In this document: positions 1 to 7,671 of the stretch, in pieces | Layout of the letters: every line of letters begins with the position of its first letter | Numbering within the stretch: the stretch's first letter is position 1 | Assembly: GCF_005577435.1 (NCBI RefSeq) | Contig: NZ_CP040396.1 | Location: 3,538,501 to 3,602,500 of the forward strand | Length of the DNA stretch: 64,000 nt | Direction of reading: 5' to 3' | Source: Paenibacillus algicola | GTDB lineage: Bacteria; Bacillota; Bacilli; Paenibacillales; Paenibacillaceae | Position numbers and translations under genes: made by a program | Notes under the pieces: model-generated | Database searches by the model: none | Told to the model about the DNA's origin: nothing | What the model saw: only the letters and a program-made list of their open reading frames with translations

Positions 1-190
1 GACTTAGCTACACACTCTTCCCCCTGAAAAAAACATAGCTAAGCCTTCTGAACAGGGCATTCAACCCATCCTCACATCACACCCTTGACAATCATGTCTA
101 AGGTCCGAAAACGAACCCACAGCGTGACCGAGTGCCTACAGTGATAAAGGTGCAGTAGACATTACCTATTCGCTGTAAATTCCTTACTGC
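1..190. other. Non-coding left edge
   Basis: I see no gene here. An 8-bp inverted repeat (CTTAGCTA at 3-10 and TAGCTAAG at 36-43) is present, but no T-run follows on either strand, so I do not call it a terminator. Confidence 0.4.
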
Positions 191-835
191 CTAGACGACC
201 CGATTCATCACAACGCCCAGCATTCTGGCATGAACATGCTCCAGCTGCTCCCGGGCTTTCTTCAAATGCTCTTTTCTCACCTTGCCCGGCGCGGCAACCA
301 TGATCACCCCGTCACATATGGAGCCGACAATTACCGCATCCGAAGCCGCCAGTACGGCAGGAGTATCTACGAGTAGAACATCATATTGCTGCTTCAGCTG
401 CTGCAGAAGCTGGTGCATCGCCGCAGAATCAATAAGCTCTGACGGATTGCCCGGAACAGGGCCGGACGGCAGCAGATCCAGATGCTCGAAGTCGGTAGGC
501 TGCACTGCATCCTGAATACTGCAATGGCCGGTCAATAGGGAGCTCAGTCCCTGATGGTTCAGCTGAGGAAAAATGCGGTGCAGCGACGGCTTGCGCAAAT
601 CGGCATCGATCAGGAGCACCTTTTTGCCTTCCTGGGCATATGCGATCGCTAGGTTGCTAATCGTCGTTGTCTTGCCTTCTCCCCCCTGAGATGAGGTGAC
701 CATGACAGTGCGTGACTCCTGATCCTTGAAGGAGAACTGGATCTTGGTCCGCAGCAGCCGGTAGCTCTCCGCGATGGAGGATTTGGGGTTCATGGATACA
801 ATCAAACTGCTCTCATTGCTGAATCGTGGCATACT
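191..835 (-). CDS. CpsD/CapB-family bacterial tyrosine kinase (exopolysaccharide control)
   Basis: BY-kinase that normally works with a Wzz-like membrane activator to control exopolysaccharide chain length and export at the inner face of the membrane. A Walker A motif (SSQGGEGKT, about residues 47-55), Walker A' (LLIDADLRKP, about 73-82) and Walker B (VLLVDTPA) are visible. I chose the ATG at 835 (MPRFSNESS) because AGGTGAGGG lies just upstream; it overlaps the 3' end of the Wzz-like gene by 23 bases, as expected for translational coupling. An in-frame start at 898 is possible but has poorer context. The protein is 214 aa and stops directly after the P-loop domain at GVVMNRVV. The C-terminal tyrosine cluster usual for autophosphorylation is absent, and no tyrosine run follows the stop in the same frame. 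Family assignment is firm; classical autokinase activity is doubtful. Confidence 0.9.
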   Translation of the reverse strand, partial: SMPRFSNESSLIVSMNPKSSIAESYRLLRTKIQFSFKDQESRTVMVTSSQGGEGKTTTISNLAIAYAQEGKKVLLIDADLRKPSLHRIFPQLNHQGLSSLLTGHCSIQDAVQPTDFEHLDLLPSGPVPGNPSELIDSAAMHQLLQQLKQQYDVLLVDTPAVLAASDAVIVGSICDGVIMVAAPGKVRKEHLKKAREQLEHVHARMLGVVMNRVV

Positions 836-1559
836 TTCCCTCACCTGCCTTTGGTTGTTGTGGAGCTTTCTTCGACTTGAACGCCGGCTTGAGATCACTC
901 TTGGTCATACGGCCGACAGAGGCCAGGACCGGAGCTTCCATAATTTCAAGCACCTCTGACTCCGATTTCAGGGTGTCATCCAGATAATCCAGCAGGAAGA
1001 TAAACCCGATCGCCAGCACGAAGGACACCATGAAGCTGATCAAAAGGTTCATCACCGGGTTGAAGTTAATAGCTCCCGGACTGGCTGCCGGGTCGGCTTC
1101 ACTCAGAATCGTGATATTATCGATATTCATAATGCTTGGAATTTGGGCTTTAAAGACGGTAGAGACCGCATTCACGACAGCAGCGGCTTTTTCATAGGAA
1201 GTATCTTGATAGACGAGGTTCATCACCTGGGAATTGTTCGCTGAGGAAACCGAGATGCGGGCGGCCAGCTGTGATGCGCTCTCACCCAGCTCGGGGTATT
1301 GCTCGACGACTTTATTCATTACGGCCGACGACTTGATAATTTCTTTATAGGAGTTGATCAGAAAAATACTCGTTTGAATGGTGCTGGCATTCAATCCATC
1401 GCCCGACGACTGATTCACGATCAGCTTTGCATTTGCTGCATATACCGGTGTTGTAAAATAGAAGCTCTTCACACTTGCTGCCGTTAAAGCGACCACCACC
1501 ATCATGACAATCAGCCACCACTTTTTCTGGATGACCCGGAAATACTGTTTCAGTTCCAT
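813..1559 (-). CDS. Wzz/YveK-like chain-length determinant, BY-kinase activator
   Basis: Polysaccharide co-polymerase of the Gram-positive CapA/YwqC type. There is a short cytosolic N-terminus, a first membrane helix at about residues 14-35, an extracytoplasmic domain, a proline-rich approach (SPGAINFNPVMNLL), a second membrane helix at about 170-190 and a cytosolic tail (DYLDDTLKSESEVLE) of the kind that docks and activates the kinase. It is 248 aa, normal for the family. The start is supported by GGAGGG upstream. It is the first gene of a two-gene operon with the kinase, and its promoter carries an operator-like palindrome in the spacer (see 1651-1705), so the pair is probably repressed by an Xre-type protein. 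Confidence 0.9.
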   Translation of the reverse strand: MELKQYFRVIQKKWWLIVMMVVVALTAASVKSFYFTTPVYAANAKLIVNQSSGDGLNASTIQTSIFLINSYKEIIKSSAVMNKVVEQYPELGESASQLAARISVSSANNSQVMNLVYQDTSYEKAAAVVNAVSTVFKAQIPSIMNIDNITILSEADPAASPGAINFNPVMNLLISFMVSFVLAIGFIFLLDYLDDTLKSESEVLEIMEAPVLASVGRMTKSDLKPAFKSKKAPQQPKAGEGKYATIQQ

Positions 1560-1650
1560 TGGCTCGCAACCCTCCGCTAATGATTAATGCTGACGCTTGT
1601 AACTAGAGTCCTACTCCGAGGCTCCACCCGAAGTCATGTGTAAGTCTTGC

Positions 1651-1705
1651 GATACACTATGTAGATTACACACCATAATTTAAGATACAATTTGTATCAT
1701 GTCAA
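1651..1705 (-). promoter_or_regulatory. Promoter with GATAC-N5-GTATC operator (wzz-like/kinase operon)
   Basis: Read on the minus strand: TTGACA (plus 1700-1705), a 17-base spacer, TAAATT (plus 1677-1682). The perfect palindrome GATACAATTTGTATC at 1684-1698 fills the spacer, a classic place for repression. A degenerate copy (GATACACTATGTAGA, 1651-1665) lies 33 bases away, the same offset as the pair before the lasso operon. Confidence 0.75.
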
Positions 1706-1800
1706 GCTAATTTTCGTGTTTTTCTGGAATCTGGAAGTCTGTTTGGATGTAAAGGTTTTCATTTTTAGGCAATAAGCAAGCCATGGATGTAACTAGAACA

Positions 1801-1829
1801 AGCCCCGCAGAGTCTGAATCTGCAGGGCT
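1801..1829 (-). terminator. Terminator of the beta-helix protein gene
   Basis: An 11-base stem (1801-1811 with 1819-1829, one mismatch) followed on the minus strand by a short T-containing tract. It lies 20 bases after the stop of the pectate-lyase-like gene. Confidence 0.6.
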
Positions 1830-1849
1830 TCATCTTCTTTTCTGGTACC

Positions 1850-3736
1850 TTAGGTCCGGATGAGCTGCACATTGCCATTGCGTATGGCTATGCGGTAACG
1901 CTCCCCTGTCGCTTCGTCCGTCAGAATTACACCATTGCCCGGTCCCCTGATTTCAAGGGAATCCGTCATATAGCTGTGGGGAACCGGCGAGTAGGACCCG
2001 ATCTGGTCCCAGTTCACCATGACTCCTGCAATATACGTGTCCCCGGTTTCCGGAATACCCGCGATGCTAAAATTGTATAACCGTCCGGTTCGGCTGGACA
2101 TCTCCCGGCCCCGGAGGTGCTTCCACCCCGGCTCCCGCCAAGTGATTGTATCGTTAAAAATATATTCCCAGTTCTGCGCCGTCACCCGTCCCAGGGAGCG
2201 GTACAGGGAGCTGCTGCCGGTGCTCGTTTCGAGGATGAAATACTGCATCGCCAGGTTCCGTCCGGCATCCCCTTCGTACGGAAGCGAGGGTGCCTGAAAG
2301 TCAATCATAACTCCCGGAGACCGCGAACCATCCGGGGTCACCTTCAATATGACGGGATTGCGGCCAAGGACCTGCTTCATTTCATTGCTAATAGGAACCG
2401 GAACCTGCTGCGGACTGACGAGACTGATCGTACCGCCATTCGTGACAGTCCAGTTCGACAGCACCTCCGGGTTGCGCAGCAGATTGGGCGCGGAGACAGG
2501 CATCCCTGTGCGGTGCTCCCGCTCCCGCATCCGTTCGTGCAGGTCCGAAGTCCGGTACAGCGGGGTCCATTTCCGCCGGATGACAGTCTGGGGCAGATTC
2601 AACCCCGTCAGATCACTTTCCCGTTCACCGGTCAGGACTTCAATATATGCGGTGCCTTTTCCACCTGGAGCCGTGGATAATCGCAGCGCCCCCAGATCAT
2701 TATGAATGGTGACTGGATAGGTCAAGGTACCGAACCAGGCCGCATACTGCTGCTTCTCCTCCAGCCGCATCAAGGAATCCGGCAGTGCGTACTGCCAGCG
2801 GGTGGGATCGTCCGAGTACGAAGGAACGGACCAGGAGAACCCGAAGCCGAACATTCTGAGGCTGGAGGTATTCGATTTACTGAGCAGCTTGATGGCAGCC
2901 TCCCCGCACTGCTCGAATTGCACTGTGGTGTAAATGCCGTTTAAGCCATTCACAGAAGCGGCCTGGCGATAATCGTCCATCCCGCTGTCAATACATTGGT
3001 AGATCGCATAAGGCGCAAAGCCCAGATGAACCCTGTGCATATCGGCGGGAAAGCCTCCCCGGTGTCCGGCATGAAGGATGGTCCCCAGCAAAACGCCGCA
3101 GAATGCTCCGGAAATGCCGCCCCCTTGAAAGAAATAGTCCCCCGAATTGATTCTGCAATACACACCGATGAGCCCGCCCCAGGAGCAATCATAAGAGGTG
3201 ACATGGCCCTTCGTGCTGTTCAGCAGCAGTCCCGTCTTCACTCTAGCCGTCTGAATATTGCGGAAGATTGGGGTAGCACCGCCTGCGACCTCGATCGCTG
3301 CACTGCCTGCTGCAAACATCTCATAAGAGCTCTGCTCGAACAGGCTCTTGTCCACCCAGGTCGAAAGATTTCTGGAATTGTAGCCCACCATCCCGAAGAT
3401 GGAGAAGTTCTCAAATACCGCCTTGACCCCCGCATCCTGAATCCGCAGGCACGGGAGCAGGTCCGAGGACGTGTCCAGCGGGTCCCACAAAATCCGGCTG
3501 CCCTGCTGCCCGCTGTCTACATAGGGCGCTTCACCTACAATGCCGCGGCTCTGATTCTCAATAGTCTGCCGAATCCGGTAATCCCCGGACGGAATATACA
3601 GCCGGTGCCGCTTGCCGCACGCTGCCATGGCCGCCTGAAAGGCAGCCGTATCGTCAGCCTTGCCGTCGCCGACAGCCCCATACCATTTGACATTAATGCC
3701 CAGAGCCCTCATTTCCTCATCCATCGGATTGGCCAT
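1850..3736 (-). CDS. Pectate-lyase-superfamily right-handed beta-helix protein
   Basis: 628 aa. The N-terminus carries the hallmark of the Pectate_lyase_3 (tailspike/GH28-like) family: NVKWYGAVGDGKADDTAAFQ at about residues 15-34, followed by a region rich in G and N turns typical of a parallel beta-helix. No signal peptide is evident, so export would need another route, or the protein acts on polymer inside the cell. Start ATG 3736 has AAGGAGGAG upstream. It sits between exopolysaccharide control genes and VanZ, and its upstream region contains the shared GATAC-N5-GTATC operators, suggesting a role in modifying or cutting an exopolysaccharide. The substrate cannot be told from sequence; a polysaccharide lyase or glycoside hydrolase is equally possible. 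Confidence 0.75.
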   Translation of the reverse strand: MANPMDEEMRALGINVKWYGAVGDGKADDTAAFQAAMAACGKRHRLYIPSGDYRIRQTIENQSRGIVGEAPYVDSGQQGSRILWDPLDTSSDLLPCLRIQDAGVKAVFENFSIFGMVGYNSRNLSTWVDKSLFEQSSYEMFAAGSAAIEVAGGATPIFRNIQTARVKTGLLLNSTKGHVTSYDCSWGGLIGVYCRINSGDYFFQGGGISGAFCGVLLGTILHAGHRGGFPADMHRVHLGFAPYAIYQCIDSGMDDYRQAASVNGLNGIYTTVQFEQCGEAAIKLLSKSNTSSLRMFGFGFSWSVPSYSDDPTRWQYALPDSLMRLEEKQQYAAWFGTLTYPVTIHNDLGALRLSTAPGGKGTAYIEVLTGERESDLTGLNLPQTVIRRKWTPLYRTSDLHERMREREHRTGMPVSAPNLLRNPEVLSNWTVTNGGTISLVSPQQVPVPISNEMKQVLGRNPVILKVTPDGSRSPGVMIDFQAPSLPYEGDAGRNLAMQYFILETSTGSSSLYRSLGRVTAQNWEYIFNDTITWREPGWKHLRGREMSSRTGRLYNFSIAGIPETGDTYIAGVMVNWDQIGSYSPVPHSYMTDSLEIRGPGNGVILTDEATGERYRIAIRNGNVQLIRT

Positions 3737-3863
3737 CTTATCTCCTCCTTGCTATATCATAGTGAAGGCCGTGCAAAAAGGTTTGTAGTACACGCCCAGG
3801 GCCGTATCTATATTCTATGAAATTGCACCTTGATGGTTGAATCCGGCTTCTCTGCTCGTATAT

Positions 3864-3901
3864 GATACAGATTGACTGGAGATACATATTGTATCAAATA
3901 A
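3864..3901. promoter_or_regulatory. GATAC-N5-GTATC operator between the beta-helix gene and VanZ
   Basis: Perfect palindrome GATACATATTGTATC at 3881-3895 with a half-matching copy GATACAGATTGACTG at 3864-3878. A possible plus-strand promoter for vanZ is TTGACT (3872-3877), an 18-base spacer holding the palindrome, and AAATAA (3896-3901). The region is the only intergenic space between two divergent genes, so both could be controlled. Confidence 0.65.
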
Positions 3902-3919
3902 CAAAAGGAGAAGGTGTTT

Positions 3920-4354
3920 GTGCGTATTTTGTTCACAGGGCTCTGGGCCATCCTGCTCTTCATATTTACATGCTCCTTCAGCTTTCAGGACCTCATCCAG
4001 CATCAAAGCCTTGACTTCAGCTTTAATGCTTCCCCCGATTGGTCGGAGCTCACCGAACAGGATGTTCAATGGTATCGGCGCGACTGGGTGCTGCGTAAGG
4101 CCGGACATCTCCTGGGCTTCTTTCTGCTGGCACTTCTGGCCTCCGGTGGAGGCAGAAGCACGTACGCATTCGGCTTGTGCCTGCTGTACGCAGCAGCTAC
4201 CGAAATTTTGCAGCTGTATTTTTTTCGCGGTGGGCGTATTTACGATATGGCTATTGATGCTTTGGGGGTTCTTATGGCCTACCTGTGGTGCAGATTTCTC
4301 GTCAGGGTCAAATTAACCACTACTAATTTCACTAGACATAAAAAAAACACTTGA
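3920..4354 (+). CDS. VanZ-family membrane protein
   Basis: 144 aa. Hydrophobic segments include an N-terminal helix (about 1-22), a central pair containing the family signature RKAGHLLGFFLLALL, and TEILQLYFFRGGRIYDMAIDALG, followed by a last helix. This is the VanZ-like domain, known from teicoplanin resistance and from many exopolysaccharide and surface loci; the molecular role is unsettled. Start GTG 3920 is preferred over GTG 3914 because AAAGGAG at 3904-3910 is nine bases away. An operator-like palindrome lies directly upstream, and the lasso cyclase promoter begins inside its last codons. Confidence 0.85.
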   Translation: MRILFTGLWAILLFIFTCSFSFQDLIQHQSLDFSFNASPDWSELTEQDVQWYRRDWVLRKAGHLLGFFLLALLASGGGRSTYAFGLCLLYAAATEILQLYFFRGGRIYDMAIDALGVLMAYLWCRFLVRVKLTTTNFTRHKKNT

Positions 4355-4400
4355 TACAATTTGTAACTTCATGTATATTATGACCGATACTAAATGTATC
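4351..4400 (+). promoter_or_regulatory. Lasso operon promoter with two GATAC-N5-GTATC operators
   Basis: TTGATA (4351-4356), a 17-base spacer and TATATT (4374-4379) form a good sigma-A promoter. GATACAATTTGTAAC (4353-4367, one mismatch in the right arm) overlaps the -35 and spacer; GATACTAAATGTATC (4386-4400) sits at the expected transcription start. The two sites are 33 bases apart, three helical turns, which would suit cooperative binding. Confidence 0.75.
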
Positions 4401-4439
4401 TAATAAAACGTCAGGATGATCATGAAGGAGAAATGGATC

Positions 4440-6389
4440 ATGAGTGCCATCGCCTGTATTTATCGCCTGGACGGAGAACCTGTACAGGCTGGGCATGACG
4501 AACTAGTCATGGACGCCCTGAAGCTGTACCCGGCAGATCAATGCTCCGTGTGGCAGCATGAACATGTCATGCTAGGATGTCTGCTCCAGCAAATGACGAC
4601 CCAGTCTCTGGAGGAACAGCTTCCCTACCACGATTCCCGCCGCGGTCTGGCCATAACGGCAGACTGCATTTTGGACAATCGAGAGGAGCTCATGGACCAG
4701 CTGCTGATTCCACAGGAGCTGAGATCCTCCATGCCAGACAGCCAGCTCCTGCTGTGGGCTTATGAGAAGTGGGAGGGACGCATGCCGGAGCGGCTTGTGG
4801 GTGACTTCGCCTTCATCATCTGGGATCCGCGTCAGCATGTTCTCTTCGGTGCCCGGGATTTCTCCGGAGCGAGAACGCTGTATTATCATCGCGACCGGCA
4901 GCAGCTGTCCCTCTGCACCATGATTAAACCCCTGCTGTCCCTGCCCCATATACATAAAAGTCTGAACCATACCTGGCTGGCCGAATTTCTCGCCATCCGC
5001 GGTGTGTTCGAGCCGCCGGATATGCTCTCCACTGTTTATGAGGGGGTTGCCCAGCTGCCTCCCTCACATACCCTCACCGTCAGAGGAAATGACATCACGA
5101 TTCAGAAATATGACAGCCTTAGAAATATCAGCCCGCTGCAGCTATCCTCCTCTCAGGAGTACGACGAAGCTTTCCGGGGAGTCTTTCAGAAAGCGGTGAC
5201 CTCCCGCTTCCAACGGAGCCACCGCAAGGTGGGCGGCTATCTCAGCGGAGGTCTGGACTCCGGTTCCGTCGCCAGCTTTGCCGCCAAGGCACTCCAGCAG
5301 CAGCAGCGGCCGCTGCATACGTTCAGCTACGTCCCGGCCGAAGATTTTGAAGACTGGACACCCAAGCGCAGACTCGCCAATGAGCGGCCGCTGATTGAGC
5401 AGACGGTTCAGTTTGCCGGTAATATGGAGCCCAGCTACTTGAGCTTTCAAGGAGCCAGCCCGTTCACCGAGATCGATGAATGGCTGGATACCCTGGAATC
5501 CCCTTACAAATTCTTTGACAACACCTTCTGGTTCCGCGGCATTCATGAAGCCGCAAGCCAGCAAGGCATTGGTGTCCTTCTCAGCGGTGCCCGTGGTAAC
5601 TACAGTATCTCCTGGGGTCCCGCATTTGGTTATTACGCCACTCTCTTGAAGCAGCTTCGATGGGGCAAGCTTCGGCGGGAGGTTCAGCAGTACAGCTTGA
5701 ATACCGGTACCAGGCGCAAAATTATGTATTCTGTCTTGTGCCGCAAAGCGTTTCCGATCGTCAATCGGCTCAAGCCGGTGGGAACAGCTTACGAGTTTCC
5801 GCAAATGATCAATGACGCTTATGCTAAAGAAACCGGCATCTACCATCGGCTGCAGGATCAGGCCTTTATTGGCATCGGCTCTGAAGCCGAGCTGCCGGCA
5901 GATCCGCTGGAGGCGCGAAAGGTTCATTTTGAACGCATTCACATGTGGGGTACAACCGGAACGAGCAGCTCCAAGCTTTCACTTCGCTACTCTCTTTGCG
6001 GCCATGACCCTACGAATGATCTTCGTGTCATCCGGTTCTGCCTGGCAGCACCCATCGAGCAGTTTGTGCAGCAGGGCATGGATCGGGCGTTGATTCGCCG
6101 CTCCACCAAGGGCTTGCTTCCGGATTCAATCCGCCTGAATCAGCGCACGCGGGGTATACAAGCGGCCGACTCCCTGCACCGAATGAAGCCGCATTGGCAG
6201 GAATTCTTGAACGCTCTGGAGCAGATGCGGCAGGATTCGCGGATGCAGCATGTGATGAACATGCCGGCCGTAGATACCGCACTTGCCGAAGCACGGCATG
6301 GTATTGCGTCAGATCAGGCTTACCAGCCGACGTTCAAGCTGCTCATGCGAAGTCTCATTCTGCATCGATTTCTACAGCACCATATGTAA
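4440..6389 (+). CDS. Lasso peptide isopeptide-bond cyclase (asparagine synthetase-like C protein)
   Basis: 649 aa, an asparagine-synthetase homologue of the lasso C-protein type that adenylates a side-chain carboxylate of the core peptide and closes the macrolactam ring. The N-terminal glutaminase-like fold is present (GDFAFIIWDP, about 121-130), but residue 2 is Ser (MSAIACIY), so the catalytic Cys of true glutaminases is missing, as is usual for lasso cyclases. The ATP-binding PP-loop SGGLDS is at about 269-274. Start ATG 4440 has AAGGAG nine bases upstream; an in-frame ATG at 4416 has no good site. The precursor gene follows after 29 bases. The adjacent paeninodin-like precursor makes the assignment firm; ordinary asparagine synthetase B is the unlikely alternative. 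Confidence 0.93.
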   Translation: MSAIACIYRLDGEPVQAGHDELVMDALKLYPADQCSVWQHEHVMLGCLLQQMTTQSLEEQLPYHDSRRGLAITADCILDNREELMDQLLIPQELRSSMPDSQLLLWAYEKWEGRMPERLVGDFAFIIWDPRQHVLFGARDFSGARTLYYHRDRQQLSLCTMIKPLLSLPHIHKSLNHTWLAEFLAIRGVFEPPDMLSTVYEGVAQLPPSHTLTVRGNDITIQKYDSLRNISPLQLSSSQEYDEAFRGVFQKAVTSRFQRSHRKVGGYLSGGLDSGSVASFAAKALQQQQRPLHTFSYVPAEDFEDWTPKRRLANERPLIEQTVQFAGNMEPSYLSFQGASPFTEIDEWLDTLESPYKFFDNTFWFRGIHEAASQQGIGVLLSGARGNYSISWGPAFGYYATLLKQLRWGKLRREVQQYSLNTGTRRKIMYSVLCRKAFPIVNRLKPVGTAYEFPQMINDAYAKETGIYHRLQDQAFIGIGSEAELPADPLEARKVHFERIHMWGTTGTSSSKLSLRYSLCGHDPTNDLRVIRFCLAAPIEQFVQQGMDRALIRRSTKGLLPDSIRLNQRTRGIQAADSLHRMKPHWQEFLNALEQMRQDSRMQHVMNMPAVDTALAEARHGIASDQAYQPTFKLLMRSLILHRFLQHHM

Positions 6390-6418
6390 AGCATTGTGCT
6401 TGAAAGGAGGTGAATGCG

Positions 6419-6544
6419 ATGAAAAAAGAATGGAATGCTCCTACATTGGAAGTGCTTGACATGAACATGACCATGGCAGGCCCTGGCGATGCTCGTCCAG
6501 ACCTTGTACAACCGGACCCGGACGAACAGGTACACTTCAGCTAA
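6419..6544 (+). CDS. Paeninodin-family lasso peptide precursor
   Basis: A 41-aa gene with a near-ideal ribosome site (AAAGGAGGTGA). The leader is 19 residues, starts MKKEWNAPTLEVLD and ends MNMTM, with the conserved Thr at the second-last position. The inferred core has 22 residues: ring segment AGPGDARPD, then tail LVQPDPDEQVHFS. Ring closure is expected between Ala1 and Asp9. The AGPG start, the QPDPDE tail and the terminal Ser match paeninodin, whose last Ser is phosphorylated by the cluster kinase. Compared with paeninodin as I recall it, Asp5 and Arg7 replace Thr5 and Thr7 in the ring. Cleavage site, ring position and phosphorylation are inferred from the family, not shown here. Confidence 0.93.
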   Translation: MKKEWNAPTLEVLDMNMTMAGPGDARPDLVQPDPDEQVHFS

Positions 6545-6562
6545 TGCTGTCCACATGTACAA

Positions 6563-6604
6563 AAACAGCCCCTGTACCGCTTCCTCCGGGTATTCGGGCT
6601 GTTT
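6563..6604 (+). terminator. Hairpin between lasso precursor and kinase (probable attenuator)
   Basis: AAACAGCCC (6563-6571) pairs perfectly with GGGCTGTTT (6596-6604) and is followed by TCTCTTCTT. It begins 18 bases after the precursor stop. A partial terminator here would give more precursor mRNA than kinase mRNA, a common arrangement in peptide clusters. Confidence 0.6.
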
Positions 6605-6635
6605 CTCTTCTTACTTAATAGAAGGAGTGAGTGAA

Positions 6636-7598
6636 TTGTCTCAAGAATTACATTCCATCCCGATGTACAAAGCATTTGGCTTGCACATACAGAGTGAAAT
6701 TCACTTTCCGGAATTGCCGACTCTCCCTCCTGCTTCAATCCAGGCACCACATTCTTCTGAGCCGATCGATCTTTACATTGGCTATGCGGACCTTGCCAGC
6801 CAGTGGGCTTCTTACTCCCCAACGGGTGCTTATATCAACACGCCGGACACCTATATGCTGCGCATCGAAGGCCTGGCTCTGTTCGCGTGCAAGAACGGAA
6901 ACCGGATGGAGGCTTCTCCTGAGCCGGGAGCGGACCCGGATCAGCTGCGCCTGTACCTGCTGGGCACCTGTATGGGAGCGATCCTGCTCCAGCGTAAAAT
7001 CCTCCCCCTTCATGGCAGCGCTATTGAAATCGACGGCAGAGCGTACGCCATTGTCGGCCATTCCGGACATGGAAAATCGACGCTCGCCTCAGCGCTGCTG
7101 CAGCAAGGTTATCGCCTGCTCACCGATGATGTGATCCCCGTCAGCAGGGATGCTAACGGCACCTTTCAGGTTACCCCCGCCTATCCGCAGCAGAAGCTAT
7201 GGCAGGAAAGCCTGGATGTCTTCGGAATGAGCACCTCGGAATATCGTCCGCTGTTTGAGCGTGAGACTAAATTTGCTGTGCCGGTCACGTCCTCCTTCGT
7301 TCAGGACACCCTGCCGCTGGCCGGAATATTTGAGTTAGTCAAGGCAGACTGCAAAGACCTGATGCTTCAGGAAACAAGCCGGCTGGAACGGCTGTCCTTG
7401 CTATCAAGGCACACCTACCGCAGCTCCCTCCTTGAAGGATGCGGCCTGACCGCTTGGCATTTTGACATCACTGCGCGTCTGGCCTCCCAGGTAGATCTGT
7501 ACCGCGTCTGGCGTCCTATAGACCAGCAAACGATACACTCCCTGCGGAAACTGGTGCTGGACAGAGCCCGCAGCGTCTCCGCAGCGTTCTCCCAATGA
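6636..7598 (+). CDS. HPr-kinase-like lasso peptide kinase (paeninodin K type)
   Basis: 320 aa. The C-terminal half resembles the P-loop domain of HPr kinase/phosphorylase: AIVGHSGHGKSTLA at about 138-151, followed by LLTDDVIPV. Upstream of it is the LPLHGSAIEI segment typical of this kinase group. The N-terminal 110 residues are a less conserved substrate-recognition part. In paeninodin clusters this enzyme phosphorylates the C-terminal Ser of the precursor before maturation, and the neighbouring precursor does end in Ser. I chose TTG 6636 because AAGGAG at 6622-6627 is eight bases away; an in-frame start at 6489 would lie inside the precursor. True HPr kinase is excluded by context and by the divergent N-terminus. 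Confidence 0.88.
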   Translation: MSQELHSIPMYKAFGLHIQSEIHFPELPTLPPASIQAPHSSEPIDLYIGYADLASQWASYSPTGAYINTPDTYMLRIEGLALFACKNGNRMEASPEPGADPDQLRLYLLGTCMGAILLQRKILPLHGSAIEIDGRAYAIVGHSGHGKSTLASALLQQGYRLLTDDVIPVSRDANGTFQVTPAYPQQKLWQESLDVFGMSTSEYRPLFERETKFAVPVTSSFVQDTLPLAGIFELVKADCKDLMLQETSRLERLSLLSRHTYRSSLLEGCGLTAWHFDITARLASQVDLYRVWRPIDQQTIHSLRKLVLDRARSVSAAFSQ

Positions 7599-7616
7599 TC
7601 CCGGTCCTCTTCTCTC

Positions 7617-7668
7617 CACAGCCAAAGAAAACATCCAGGAGATATCCCGGATGTTCTCTTTGGCTGTG
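7617..7668. terminator. Bidirectional terminator after the lasso locus and LCP gene
   Basis: A 20-base stem with one G-T pair (7617-7636 with 7649-7668) and a 12-base loop, in the 73 bases between convergent genes. It closes the lasso operon directly after the kinase. Confidence 0.8.
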
Positions 7669-7671
7669 CTG

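Noticed and set aside
4440..6389. Housekeeping asparagine synthetase
   Set aside because: No Cys at position 2 and a lasso precursor follows 29 bases downstream.
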